From: Brochothrix thermosphacta DSM 20171 = FSL F6-1036
GTDB lineage: Bacteria > Bacillota > Bacilli > Lactobacillales > Listeriaceae
NCBI RefSeq assembly: GCF_036884295.1
Contig: NZ_CP145608.1
Coordinates: 1,736,001-1,800,000 of the forward strand
Length of the DNA: 64,000 nt
Direction: 5' to 3'
Shown here: in pieces, positions 55,723-64,000 of the stretch
Layout: every line of letters begins with the position of its first letter
Numbering within the stretch: position 1 is the first letter of the stretch
Notes under the pieces: model-generated
What the model was told of the DNA's origin: nothing
Seen by the model: only the letters and a program-made list of their open reading frames with translations
The model's database searches: none
Translations under genes and position numbers: made by a program

Positions 55723-55875
55723 ATGTCTATACTCCAATTTTATTTTCAGGTCTAGTGATTTTTTATGTGTTTATGAAATTTTGACAAAGTAAGTTTTAGT
55801 TTCTAGAGGATGTCTATACTCCAATTTTATTTTCAGGTCTAGTGATTTTTTTATAACGTTATGAAATTACTGACA
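55723..55875. repeat. two 87-bp-spaced direct repeats
   Basis: ATGTCTATACTCCAATTTTA and the bases after it, up to GTCTAGTGATTTTTT, occur identically at 55723 and 55810, and each is followed by a short T-rich part and ATGAAATT. The T run looks terminator-like, but no long stem precedes it. Confidence 0.75.
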
Positions 55876-55919
55876 TCGTAGCGGATTTATCCGCTTTACG
55901 AGAGTAGTATGGGACGGAG

Positions 55920-56035
55920 CGCAAGCGAGTACCACTCCTTCTGTTAATAACTTAAGAGCACTAATCCTTAAATTAATGTCATAAGAGTACCACTCCTTCT
56001 GTTGATGTTGTAAGAGTACCAATCCTTTATTGAAA
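55920..56035. repeat. short degenerate repeats GAGTACCACTCCTTCTGTT
   Basis: GAGTACCACTCCTTCTGTT is exact near 55927 and 55985, and variants GAGCACTAATCC and GAGTACCAATCC lie near 55953 and 56011. GCGGATTTATCCGC at 55880-55893 is a small hairpin. From 55180 to 56110 I see no gene. Confidence 0.6.
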
Positions 56036-56079
56036 TAAATTGCACTTCATTGTTTTAGTTTGAAATACAGGCTAAAAGC

Positions 56080-56106
56080 AAAAGCAACTCCAAACGTTCA
56101 GCTTCG
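56080..56106. repeat. inverted single copy of the dispersed repeat core
   Basis: The complement reads GCTGAACGTTTGGAGT, then TGCTTTTGCTTTTA, close to the copy at the aspS end (21785). It lies beyond the ilvA terminator. Confidence 0.45.
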
Positions 56107-56111
56107 TATAC

Positions 56112-56146
56112 AAAAACAACGCGCTAACATTTGTCAGCGCGTTGTC
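56112..56146 (-). terminator. terminator of the ilv-leu operon
   Basis: ACAACGCGCT and AGCGCGTTGT form a GC-rich stem with T run on the minus strand, 26 bp after the ilvA stop. Confidence 0.85.
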
Positions 56147-56171
56147 TTAAAAATTTCCTATTAATAAAAAA

Positions 56172-57422
56172 TCAAACCAACAATGTATACAGCATCGGGT
56201 TATCATTAACGGGGATATAGTTTGAATCGTAACCCGCAAGTCGTTTTAGCATCACATTATAATCTGCTTTATCTTTCAATAAAATACCGATAATAACAGG
56301 GCCTTGTCCTCTATTTACTTTTTTTGTGTATTCAAATTTCGTAATGTCGTCTTGTGGACCTAGTACAAGGCTAATAAATTCTTTTAATGCACCTGCCCTT
56401 TGAGGAAAATTAACAATGAAATAATGTTGTAAACCTTCAAACATCAACGAACGCTCTTCCATTTCCTTCATCCGATTGATGTCATTATTACCACCACTAA
56501 CAATACAAACCACATTTTTGCCTTCAATTTGTGGTTTTAGTTGTTCCAAGGCTGATACGCTTAGTGCTCCTGCTGGTTCTGCAACAATTGCTAACTTAGT
56601 GTACATTTCTAAAATAGTTGTGCACACTTGGCCTTCTGGTACCAAAAAGATATCATCTACAAATTTGCGACAATAACCATAGGTTAGTTTTCCAGCCTCT
56701 GCAACAGCAGCGCCATCAACAAATTTATCAATGACAGGTAATTTTACTACTTCGCCAGCGTGAAGTGCTGCATGCATAGAAGCTGCGCCCAAAGGTTCTA
56801 CACCAATAACCTTTGTATCGGGACTTTTTTTATGGAAATAACTGCCTACTCCTGAAATTAAGCCGCCCCCGCCAATTGTTGCGACAACATAATCCATTTT
56901 AACATCTGCATCTTCTAAAATTTCAACGGCAACAGTTCCTTGACCTGCGATGATATCTTCAGAATCAAAGGGTGGAATAAATGTCATTTGATGTGTTTCT
57001 GTATAGTCTTTCGCTGCTTTTGAACAGGCATCAAACGTATCGCCGACCAACATAATTTCTATGTATTTCCCTCCAAAAAAGCGTACCTGTGATACTTTTT
57101 GATTGGGGGTTGTGGTTGGCATAAAAATAACAGCTTTCATTTGTAGGCGGTCGCATGTATACGCCACACCCTGCGCATGATTTCCAGCACTTGCACAAGT
57201 TACGCCAAATTCGCGTTGTTTTTTTGACAAGCGACTAATCGCATAATAGGCACCTCGTAATTTAAATGAACGTACTGTCTGTAAATCTTCGCGCTTTAAA
57301 TAAACATTACAATTATACTTTTGTGATAAATAAACATCGTGTTCCAATGGTGTATGACGCACAACATCTTTTAAAACAAGATGAGCAGCATCAATTTTTG
57401 CGGCTTGTGTGGCTGTATACAT
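56172..57422 (-). CDS. ilvA: threonine dehydratase (biosynthetic)
   Basis: A 416-residue PLP enzyme that deaminates threonine to 2-ketobutyrate, the first step to isoleucine. The PLP lysine lies in '[16 protein letters not shown]' (about residue 58), the glycine loop in '[15 protein letters not shown]', and a single C-terminal regulatory ACT-like domain ('[17 protein letters not shown]', from about 330) for feedback control. It is the last gene of the operon, 4 bp after leuD, with AAGGAGG across the junction. It is the short, one-ACT form usual in Firmicutes. Confidence 0.95.
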   Translation of the reverse strand: MYTATQAAKIDAAHLVLKDVVRHTPLEHDVYLSQKYNCNVYLKREDLQTVRSFKLRGAYYAISRLSKKQREFGVTCASAGNHAQGVAYTCDRLQMKAVIFMPTTTPNQKVSQVRFFGGKYIEIMLVGDTFDACSKAAKDYTETHQMTFIPPFDSEDIIAGQGTVAVEILEDADVKMDYVVATIGGGGLISGVGSYFHKKSPDTKVIGVEPLGAASMHAALHAGEVVKLPVIDKFVDGAAVAEAGKLTYGYCRKFVDDIFLVPEGQVCTTILEMYTKLAIVAEPAGALSVSALEQLKPQIEGKNVVCIVSGGNNDINRMKEMEERSLMFEGLQHYFIVNFPQRAGALKEFISLVLGPQDDITKFEYTKKVNRGQGPVIIGILLKDKADYNVMLKRLAGYDSNYIPVNDNPMLYTLLV

Positions 57423-57426
57423 ACTT

Positions 57427-58011
57427 TTACCTCCTTACATCATGTTTTTGTTCGTAGCCTTGAATAACATCTTCGTGTGTTAATGTCAGTGTAATATCAT
57501 CTAAGCCTCCGACGAGTTTTTCTTTAACCTTTTGGTTGATTTCAAAGGGATACTGCTTATTTTCAGCGGTAATGACTTGCTGTTCCAAATCAATCATAAC
57601 TTTTGCTGTTCCTGGCAAAGTTGCTAGTTCTTCTCGTTCTTTCAAAGGTAATACAATAGGCAACAATCGATTTTTAGTGCAATTACTAAAAAAAATATCA
57701 GCAAAACTGCCTGCAATAATACAATCGAAGCCATAATCAGTTAATGCCCAAGGTGCATGCTCTCGACTTGATCCACAACCGAAATTCTCTCCACTAATTA
57801 AGATAGAAGCGCCTTGACGCTCTGCTGCATTGAGTGGAAAATCAGGGTTGGGTTGATGACCTGGTAAAAAACGCCATTCATCAAATAAAAAACGACCAAA
57901 ACCAGTACGTTCAATCCGCTTTAAAAATTGTTTCGGGATAATTTGATCAGTATCAATATTATCGTTCATCAGTGCTACAGTTGTTCCTTCATGTATTTTA
58001 AACGGTTTCAT
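57427..58011 (-). CDS. leuD: 3-isopropylmalate dehydratase, small subunit
   Basis: A 194-residue swivel domain that pairs with LeuC to isomerise 2- to 3-isopropylmalate. It has '[16 protein letters not shown]', '[31 protein letters not shown]' region ([17 protein letters not shown]) and '[18 protein letters not shown]'. ATG 58011 overlaps the end of leuC by 14 bp, with GGAGGGG 7 bases upstream inside leuC. The frame is open 50 codons further, but that part is leuC in another frame. Confidence 0.96.
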   Translation of the reverse strand: MKPFKIHEGTTVALMNDNIDTDQIIPKQFLKRIERTGFGRFLFDEWRFLPGHQPNPDFPLNAAERQGASILISGENFGCGSSREHAPWALTDYGFDCIIAGSFADIFFSNCTKNRLLPIVLPLKEREELATLPGTAKVMIDLEQQVITAENKQYPFEINQKVKEKLVGGLDDITLTLTHEDVIQGYEQKHDVRR

Positions 58012-59392
58012 GTATGATCCCCTCCTCAAAACGCACATCAACAAAGTGTCCGTGGATTGCCGCAACAGCTGCCATTGCTGGTGAAACGAGGTGTGTACGT
58101 GCACCTTTTCCTTGACGCCCTTCAAAGTTACGATTTGAAGTAGAGGCGCAATGCACGCCATCAGGAACTTGGTCCGGATTCATTCCAAGACACATTGAAC
58201 AACCGGGCTCACGCCATTCAAATCCTGCCTCTTTAAAAATTTTATCTAAGCCTACTGCTTCTGCTGCATTTCGCACGCCTCTCGAACCAGGAACAACCAT
58301 CGCACGTATATGTTCTTTTACTTTACGTCCCCGGATCATTCGGGCAGCTTCTGTCAAATCAGACAAACGAGCGTTTGTACAGGACCCAATAAAGACATAG
58401 CCCAATTCAATTTCTTCTGCTTTTTGACCAGGTGCTAAATCCATGTATTGATAAGCACGTTCATCGTTACTATTTTTAATTTGTGGGAAAGCTGCAGTAA
58501 TCGGCACGCCCATTTCAGGGTTTGTCCCCCAGGTTACATACGGTGCTAGTTCTGCTGCATCTAAAGTGACAATTGTATCAAATTCCGCATCCTCGTCCGT
58601 ATAAAGTTCCTGCCAGTCTGCTATCTTCTCTGTTATATTTGTGGGAGCATATTCACGACCTGTCACATAGTTATAGGTTGTATTATCTGGTGCCATCATG
58701 CCCATTTTGGCTCCGCCTTCAATCGCCATATTACAAATCGTCATACGTTCATCCATTGTCATTTTTTCAACAGTCTCACCATAAAATTCAACAGCATATC
58801 CAGTCCCAAATGAAACCCCATTTTGGGCGATCAACGCTAAAATAATGTCTTTCGCATACACACCAGGTTTTAGGTCCCCTGTTATATGTACACCCATCCG
58901 TTTAGGTTTAGTTTGCCACAGTGTTTGTGTTGCAAATACATGTTCAACTTCACTGCTTCCAATACCAAATGCTAGTGCTCCAAATGCGCCATGTGTTGCT
59001 GTATGACTATCGCCACAAACAATTGTTTTGCCTGGCTGCGTCAAGCCTGTTTCCGGTCCTACCATATGCACAATTCCTTGACGTTCATTTCCCATATCAG
59101 CTAATTCGATTCCAAATTCTTCACAGTTTTTACTCAATGCGTCTATTTGTTTTTTTGCTACTAAATCTTGAATATTGAAAATATCTTCAGTTGGAACATT
59201 ATGATCCATCGTCGCAAATGTACGATCTGGTCGACGTACTGAACGATGAGTCATTCGTAAACCTTCAAAAGCTTGTGGTGATGTCACTTCATGAATTAAA
59301 TGGAGATCAATATATAATAATTGCGGTTCACCTTCTTTTCCATAGAGGACATGACGTTCCCAAAGCTTATCGAACAATGTTTGTTTTGACAT
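57998..59392 (-). CDS. leuC: 3-isopropylmalate dehydratase, large subunit
   Basis: A 464-residue aconitase-family protein holding a 4Fe-4S cluster. The cluster cysteines are in '[14 protein letters not shown]' (about residue 345) and '[16 protein letters not shown]' (about 405 and 408); '[21 protein letters not shown]' is the conserved substrate region. It shares TAATG with leuB. Confidence 0.97.
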   Translation of the reverse strand: MSKQTLFDKLWERHVLYGKEGEPQLLYIDLHLIHEVTSPQAFEGLRMTHRSVRRPDRTFATMDHNVPTEDIFNIQDLVAKKQIDALSKNCEEFGIELADMGNERQGIVHMVGPETGLTQPGKTIVCGDSHTATHGAFGALAFGIGSSEVEHVFATQTLWQTKPKRMGVHITGDLKPGVYAKDIILALIAQNGVSFGTGYAVEFYGETVEKMTMDERMTICNMAIEGGAKMGMMAPDNTTYNYVTGREYAPTNITEKIADWQELYTDEDAEFDTIVTLDAAELAPYVTWGTNPEMGVPITAAFPQIKNSNDERAYQYMDLAPGQKAEEIELGYVFIGSCTNARLSDLTEAARMIRGRKVKEHIRAMVVPGSRGVRNAAEAVGLDKIFKEAGFEWREPGCSMCLGMNPDQVPDGVHCASTSNRNFEGRQGKGARTHLVSPAMAAVAAIHGHFVDVRFEEGIIHETV

Positions 59393-60450
59393 TATTTGGC
59401 ACTCCTTTCAATGATTTCTGTTATTTTATTTGCAAAAATAGTGGTTGTTGCTGTCCCACCTAAATCTTTCGTTAAAACACCTTCAGATAATGCTGTTTCG
59501 ACAGCTATTTCAATTTGTTTTGCTTCGTTTTCTAGTTGGAACGATTGTCTCAACATCATCGCTGCAGATAAAAGCATCCCTATTGGGTTTGCAAAATCCG
59601 TACCTGCTATATCAGGTGCCGAACCATGAATGGGCTCATATAACGCTGGACGTCCTGCTTCTGCATGTGAACTTGAGGGTAACAACCCTAATGAACCACC
59701 TAATACGCTCGCTTCATCACTTAAAATATCACCAAACATATTCTCTGTTACAATCACATCAAATCGTGCGGGTGCTTGAATCATGTGCATCGCTGCGGCA
59801 TCAACATAAAGATGTTCTAAAGTGACATCAGGATAGTCAACTGCAATTTCTTCAACTGTTTGTCGCCATAATTTACTTGTCGCCAAAACATTCGCTTTAT
59901 CAATACTTGTCAATTTTTTTCGGCGTTGTCTCGCAAGGTTAAAGGCATAATGAACAATCCGCTCAATACTTGCCTTATCATAGCGTAATGTATCAACACC
60001 TTCTGTCTCATTAAAATATTTGGGTGTACCAAAATACAAGCCTCCTAATAATTCACGGACAACAACAAAATCTACACCTTCTAATCGCTCTTCACGCAAT
60101 GGTGAAAGGTGTCGAACAGCTGGAAAAATTTGAAGTGGCCTTACATTGGCAAATACACCCATTTTTTTGCGTAATGCCAACAGTCCCATTTCAGGCCTTT
60201 CTGGTGCTTCATCCCATTTAGGTCCACCTACTGAACCTAACAAAACAGCGTCACTTTTATCAATTGCTGTTTGAGTTTCAACTGGAAAAGGCTCTCCGAC
60301 AGCATCAATCGCTGCTCCTCCGAATAGTTGGTGTTCGAATAGAATTGTTTGATGTGAGTGCGCTAAAACTTGCGCGACTATTTTTTCTGTTACCGCCATT
60401 ATTTCTGGTCCAATCCCATCACCGGGCAATACAACTACTCGAAATGTCAT
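59392..60450 (-). CDS. leuB: 3-isopropylmalate dehydrogenase
   Basis: A 352-residue NAD-dependent decarboxylating dehydrogenase of leucine synthesis. It shows '[12 protein letters not shown]' at the start, '[11 protein letters not shown]' at about residue 70, '[12 protein letters not shown]', the catalytic '[22 protein letters not shown]' region and '[13 protein letters not shown]'. It starts within the leuA stop (TAATG). Confidence 0.97.
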   Translation of the reverse strand: MTFRVVVLPGDGIGPEIMAVTEKIVAQVLAHSHQTILFEHQLFGGAAIDAVGEPFPVETQTAIDKSDAVLLGSVGGPKWDEAPERPEMGLLALRKKMGVFANVRPLQIFPAVRHLSPLREERLEGVDFVVVRELLGGLYFGTPKYFNETEGVDTLRYDKASIERIVHYAFNLARQRRKKLTSIDKANVLATSKLWRQTVEEIAVDYPDVTLEHLYVDAAAMHMIQAPARFDVIVTENMFGDILSDEASVLGGSLGLLPSSSHAEAGRPALYEPIHGSAPDIAGTDFANPIGMLLSAAMMLRQSFQLENEAKQIEIAVETALSEGVLTKDLGGTATTTIFANKITEIIERSAK

Positions 60451-61988
60451 TACGCTTCAACCTCACTCTTACTTTTTTTTGTTGCGATACGGCGTTTTGA
60501 AAATGCTTGAAGATAGGCGCGTGCTGAAGCATTTAACACATCATGATCAATACCTACCCCATGATAAGTCGAGCCATCGGTTGCTGAAATGAGTGCATGT
60601 ACTTCTGCTTGGGCATCCATTCCTGGTGTAATTGATTGAATGCGATAATCTGTTAACGTAACTTCTTCGCCCATCAATTGATCGATGACGTTATATACAG
60701 CTTCAATACTACCTGCTCCTGTAGCAGAGCCTTTAATATCGACACCTGTTTCAGTTGTAATGGTCACCTCTGCCAATTGTTGTGTTGCTGAATTATAATG
60801 TACATCAAGTGATTTCAGCTGACAAAAATCCTCATCTTGATATAAATGTCCAGACATCATTGCACGAAGATCTTCATCACTGACTTCTTTCTTAACATCT
60901 GCAAGTTGTTTAAAACGACTAAAAATTGCGCTTTGCTCAGCCGGTTCAATTAAGAATCCGATTTCTTCCAATCGTGTAAATAAAGCATGTCGTCCTGATA
61001 GTTTTCCTAATACAAGCGATGATTTTGACACCCCCACAAGTTCAGGTGTAATAATTTCATACGTGCTTGGATTTTTCAAGAAACCATCTTGATGAATTCC
61101 TGATTGATGGGCATACGCGTTGCCTCCAATAATTGCTTTATTCCTTGGAACGGCCATACCTGACATACGGCTCACCAAATCGCTCGTTTGTTTCAACTGA
61201 TTAAGTACGATATTTGTTTCTGCTTGATAATGATCTTTTCGAATATGTAGCGCAACTGCAATTTCTTCTAAAGCGGTATTACCTGCACGTTCACCGATAC
61301 CATTAATTGTACATTCAATACGTGATGCTCCATTTTCAATAGCTGCTAATGAATTTGCGACTGACATTCCCAAGTCATCATGACAGTGTGAGGAAAATAT
61401 AACATCCTCAAAGCCTTGGACTTCTGTTCTAAGATAAGCAAAAAGTTCGCCAAATTCTTTTGGATTAGTAAAACCAACTGTATCTGGCACATTGATGACA
61501 CGTGCACCTGCATTAATCGCAGTTTGAATCGCACGAACCAAAAATTCAGGTTCTGTTCGTGTGGCATCCTCTGGTGAGAATTGCACCATATCAACAAACT
61601 GCTTTGCATAACGCACGTGATGTTCAATCGATGCCAGAACTTCGGCTTGAGACATTTTCAACTTAAACTCACGATGAATGGGGCTTGTTGCTAAAAAAGT
61701 ATGAATTTGTGGAGATACTCCTACTTTAACAGCATCATAGGCCCGTTGAATGTCCGCTTCAACGCAACGCGCGAGGCCAGTAACCGAACTGTTTTTAACG
61801 GTTTGAGCGATTGTTCGAACACATTCAAAATCGCCTGGTGATGCGATAGGAAAACCAGCTTCCATGACATCCACGCCTAGTTTTTCGAGCTGTTGAGCCA
61901 TTTGCACTTTCTCCTGTAAATTAAAACTCACCCCCGCCGTTTGTTCGCCGTCTCGCAATGTTGTATCAAAAATTTGAATTTTTTTCAT
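60450..61988 (-). CDS. leuA: 2-isopropylmalate synthase
   Basis: A 512-residue enzyme that condenses 2-ketoisovalerate with acetyl-CoA, the entry to leucine. It has the HMGL-like catalytic domain with '[17 protein letters not shown]' (residues 5-21), the metal-binding HCHDD ([10 protein letters not shown]) and '[16 protein letters not shown]', and a C-terminal LeuA regulatory domain (from about 390) for leucine feedback. AAAGGGGTG precedes ATG 61988. A 150-bp gap with a dispersed repeat separates it from ilvC. Confidence 0.97.
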   Translation of the reverse strand: MKKIQIFDTTLRDGEQTAGVSFNLQEKVQMAQQLEKLGVDVMEAGFPIASPGDFECVRTIAQTVKNSSVTGLARCVEADIQRAYDAVKVGVSPQIHTFLATSPIHREFKLKMSQAEVLASIEHHVRYAKQFVDMVQFSPEDATRTEPEFLVRAIQTAINAGARVINVPDTVGFTNPKEFGELFAYLRTEVQGFEDVIFSSHCHDDLGMSVANSLAAIENGASRIECTINGIGERAGNTALEEIAVALHIRKDHYQAETNIVLNQLKQTSDLVSRMSGMAVPRNKAIIGGNAYAHQSGIHQDGFLKNPSTYEIITPELVGVSKSSLVLGKLSGRHALFTRLEEIGFLIEPAEQSAIFSRFKQLADVKKEVSDEDLRAMMSGHLYQDEDFCQLKSLDVHYNSATQQLAEVTITTETGVDIKGSATGAGSIEAVYNVIDQLMGEEVTLTDYRIQSITPGMDAQAEVHALISATDGSTYHGVGIDHDVLNASARAYLQAFSKRRIATKKSKSEVEA

Positions 61989-62049
61989 GACCTACACCCC
62001 TTTCATTTCGTTTTTAAGTTTATTTTTAATCATGTGTTTGAGAAAAAAG

Positions 62050-62138
62050 TCTTTACAATCTCTTCAGTTCTAAACGGTTTGTTTTACTTTTATTATTCTC
62101 CAGTATCGCTGCCATTGAATGGTCTGTTTTCGTTTTCA
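62050..62138. repeat. dispersed repeat copy between ilvC and leuA
   Basis: TTTACAATCTCTTCAGTTCT followed by AAACGGTTTG and CTTTTATTATTCTCCAG matches the junction part of the 121-bp ruvAB repeat (same first 20 bases, then a diverged version). A second half, GCTGCCATTGAATGG, resembles the aspS copy near 21662. It lies within the operon transcript. Confidence 0.65.
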
Positions 62139-63158
<1,020 letters not shown>

Positions 63159-63200
63159 TCAATTTTTTATATTGATAAGCCTTAACGGCGAAATCACAAA

Positions 63201-63671
63201 TTAGTGTGTTTTCACAAAACCGGCGATGCCTGTTCGTGTGAGTTGTGTAATAGTGTACGGTTTTAAAATTTCAATAAAATCTTCAATTTGCTGATGTGTT
63301 CCTGTTGCTTGAATGACCGTATTGTCAGTTTCTTCTGCTAAAATAGCTACTTGAAACGATACGAGTAAATCTGCGATAGCAGAGTAATTAACTGCTACAT
63401 CAACGATTGCTAATTCACGGGTTAACACATTATCATCTGTGATATCTTTTGCCTCCATCACATCGACTTGCTTGTTAAGTAATTTCACCAGATGATCACA
63501 GGATTCAATATCTTCAACATGAACAACTAATGTTAATTGTGATTTATTTTCCTCTGCAGTTTGTCCTACGGCGATACTTTCAATGTTAATAAATCGTTTT
63601 GAAATAGCATTGATCGCTCGATTTAATACACCGGGTGAATCTGATAATCTTGCAATTAGAATGCGTTTCAT
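63201..63671 (-). CDS. ilvN: acetolactate synthase, small (regulatory) subunit
   Basis: A 156-residue regulatory subunit with an N-terminal ACT domain (ILIARLSDSPGVLNRAINAI, 'RFINIESIAVGQT') and the C-terminal IlvN domain. It binds valine and gives feedback inhibition of IlvB. Its ATG overlaps the ilvB stop by 4 bp (ATGA). Confidence 0.95.
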   Translation of the reverse strand: MKRILIARLSDSPGVLNRAINAISKRFINIESIAVGQTAEENKSQLTLVVHVEDIESCDHLVKLLNKQVDVMEAKDITDDNVLTRELAIVDVAVNYSAIADLLVSFQVAILAEETDNTVIQATGTHQQIEDFIEILKPYTITQLTRTGIAGFVKTH

Positions 63672-64000
63672 TTTCCCACAACTCCTTCCATTTGATGAAT
63701 ACCTTTGCCTGGTGGCACCATTGGTGTGACTGTTTCTGTTTGATTAATATGTACATCAACAACAACCGGACCTGGGATTGCAAATACTGCTGCCACCTGA
63801 GTGGCTACTTTATCTGCTTGTGTGATTCTTTTTCCTGTAATGCCATATGCCTCTGCTAATTTAACAAAATCGGGTTGACCATCAAAAACCGATTCGCTGT
63901 AGCGTTGTTCGTAGAATTGATGTTGCCACTGCTTCACCATTCCGAGAGAGGCATTATTCAGAATGAATACTTTAATGTTAAGGTTGAACTCTTTCAAAAG
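63668..64000 (-). CDS. ilvB: acetolactate synthase, large subunit, C-terminal end (cut by window edge)
   Basis: The last 110 codons of the catalytic subunit, running off the right edge. 'ILNNASLGMVKQWQHQFYEQRYSES' and 'DFVKLAEAYGITGKRI' are the ThDP-binding C-terminal domain typical of IlvB. The enzyme condenses pyruvate with pyruvate or 2-ketobutyrate. The upstream operon part (rest of ilvB, perhaps ilvD and the leader) lies outside the window. Confidence 0.95.
   Translation of the reverse strand, partial: LLKEFNLNIKVFILNNASLGMVKQWQHQFYEQRYSESVFDGQPDFVKLAEAYGITGKRITQADKVATQVAAVFAIPGPVVVDVHINQTETVTPMVPPGKGIHQMEGVVGK

Overview
The window is low-GC Firmicute chromosome, most likely from the family Listeriaceae and plausibly Brochothrix. 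This is inferred from gene order and content; no marker gene was compared. The evidence is a fused SecDF, the run aspS-hisS-amidase-dtd-relA-apt-recJ-LapA-secDF-yajC-tgt-queA-ruvB-ruvA, the block yqzC/yqzD-rpmG-fau, and an ilvBNC-leuABCD-ilvA operon. As I recall them, these all follow Listeria order. The complete branched-chain keto-acid (bkd) operon with leucine dehydrogenase fits Brochothrix, known for branched-chain volatile acids.

Layout. 1-3.5 kb: end of argG, argH, a decayed short-chain dehydrogenase and the cystine symporter tcyP. 3.6-7.3 kb: an AT-rich accessory island with a broken polymorphic-toxin tip and its putative immunity gene, then a three-gene cassette (thioredoxin-fold lipoprotein, secreted phospholipase A2-like protein, membrane protein), an XRE-type regulator with membrane tail, and gene or IS debris. 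7.3-13.4 kb: ribose operon rbsKDACB with RbsR, a LacI-type operator inside the promoter and a cre-like site. 13.5-18.6 kb: fau, rpmG, two YqzD/YqzC-like proteins, a class B penicillin-binding protein and a DUF1189 protein. 18.7-21.5 kb: arsRBC with its promoter and operator, and a VanZ-family protein. 21.8-25.2 kb: hisS-aspS behind a T-box leader.

25.2-34.7 kb: brnQ and bcd-ptb-buk-lpd-bkdA1-bkdA2-bkdB, sitting between hisS and the amidase gene in otherwise Listeria-like synteny. 35-39 kb: SH3/amidase cell-wall hydrolase, dtd, relA. 39.7-43 kb: a second insertion with two surface proteins, a V8-like protease carrying three GW-type modules and an LPXTG-anchored MucBP protein. 43-55 kb: apt, recJ, LapA-domain protein, secDF, yajC, tgt, queA, ruvB, ruvA, lrgA/lrgB. 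55.2-56.1 kb: a gene-free region made almost entirely of tandem repeats. 56.1-64 kb: ilvB(partial)-ilvN-ilvC-leuA-leuB-leuC-leuD-ilvA.

How the genes work together: synthesis (ilv/leu), import (brnQ) and degradation (bcd/bkd) of branched-chain amino acids all lie in this window, so valine, leucine and isoleucine handling dominates it. The most novel-looking part is the 5.0-6.4 kb cassette. A six-cysteine PLA2-like secreted protein follows a CxxC thioredoxin-fold lipoprotein resembling bacteriocin accessory proteins, which suggests a secreted toxin with its own disulfide-folding helper and a possible membrane immunity protein. Other unexplained structure: a 121-bp triplicated repeat between ruvA and ruvB with diverged relatives elsewhere, a 97-bp tandem array, and three identical 10-mers at near-helical spacing before the protease gene. 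No tRNA, rRNA, CRISPR array, intact insertion sequence or prophage was recognised.
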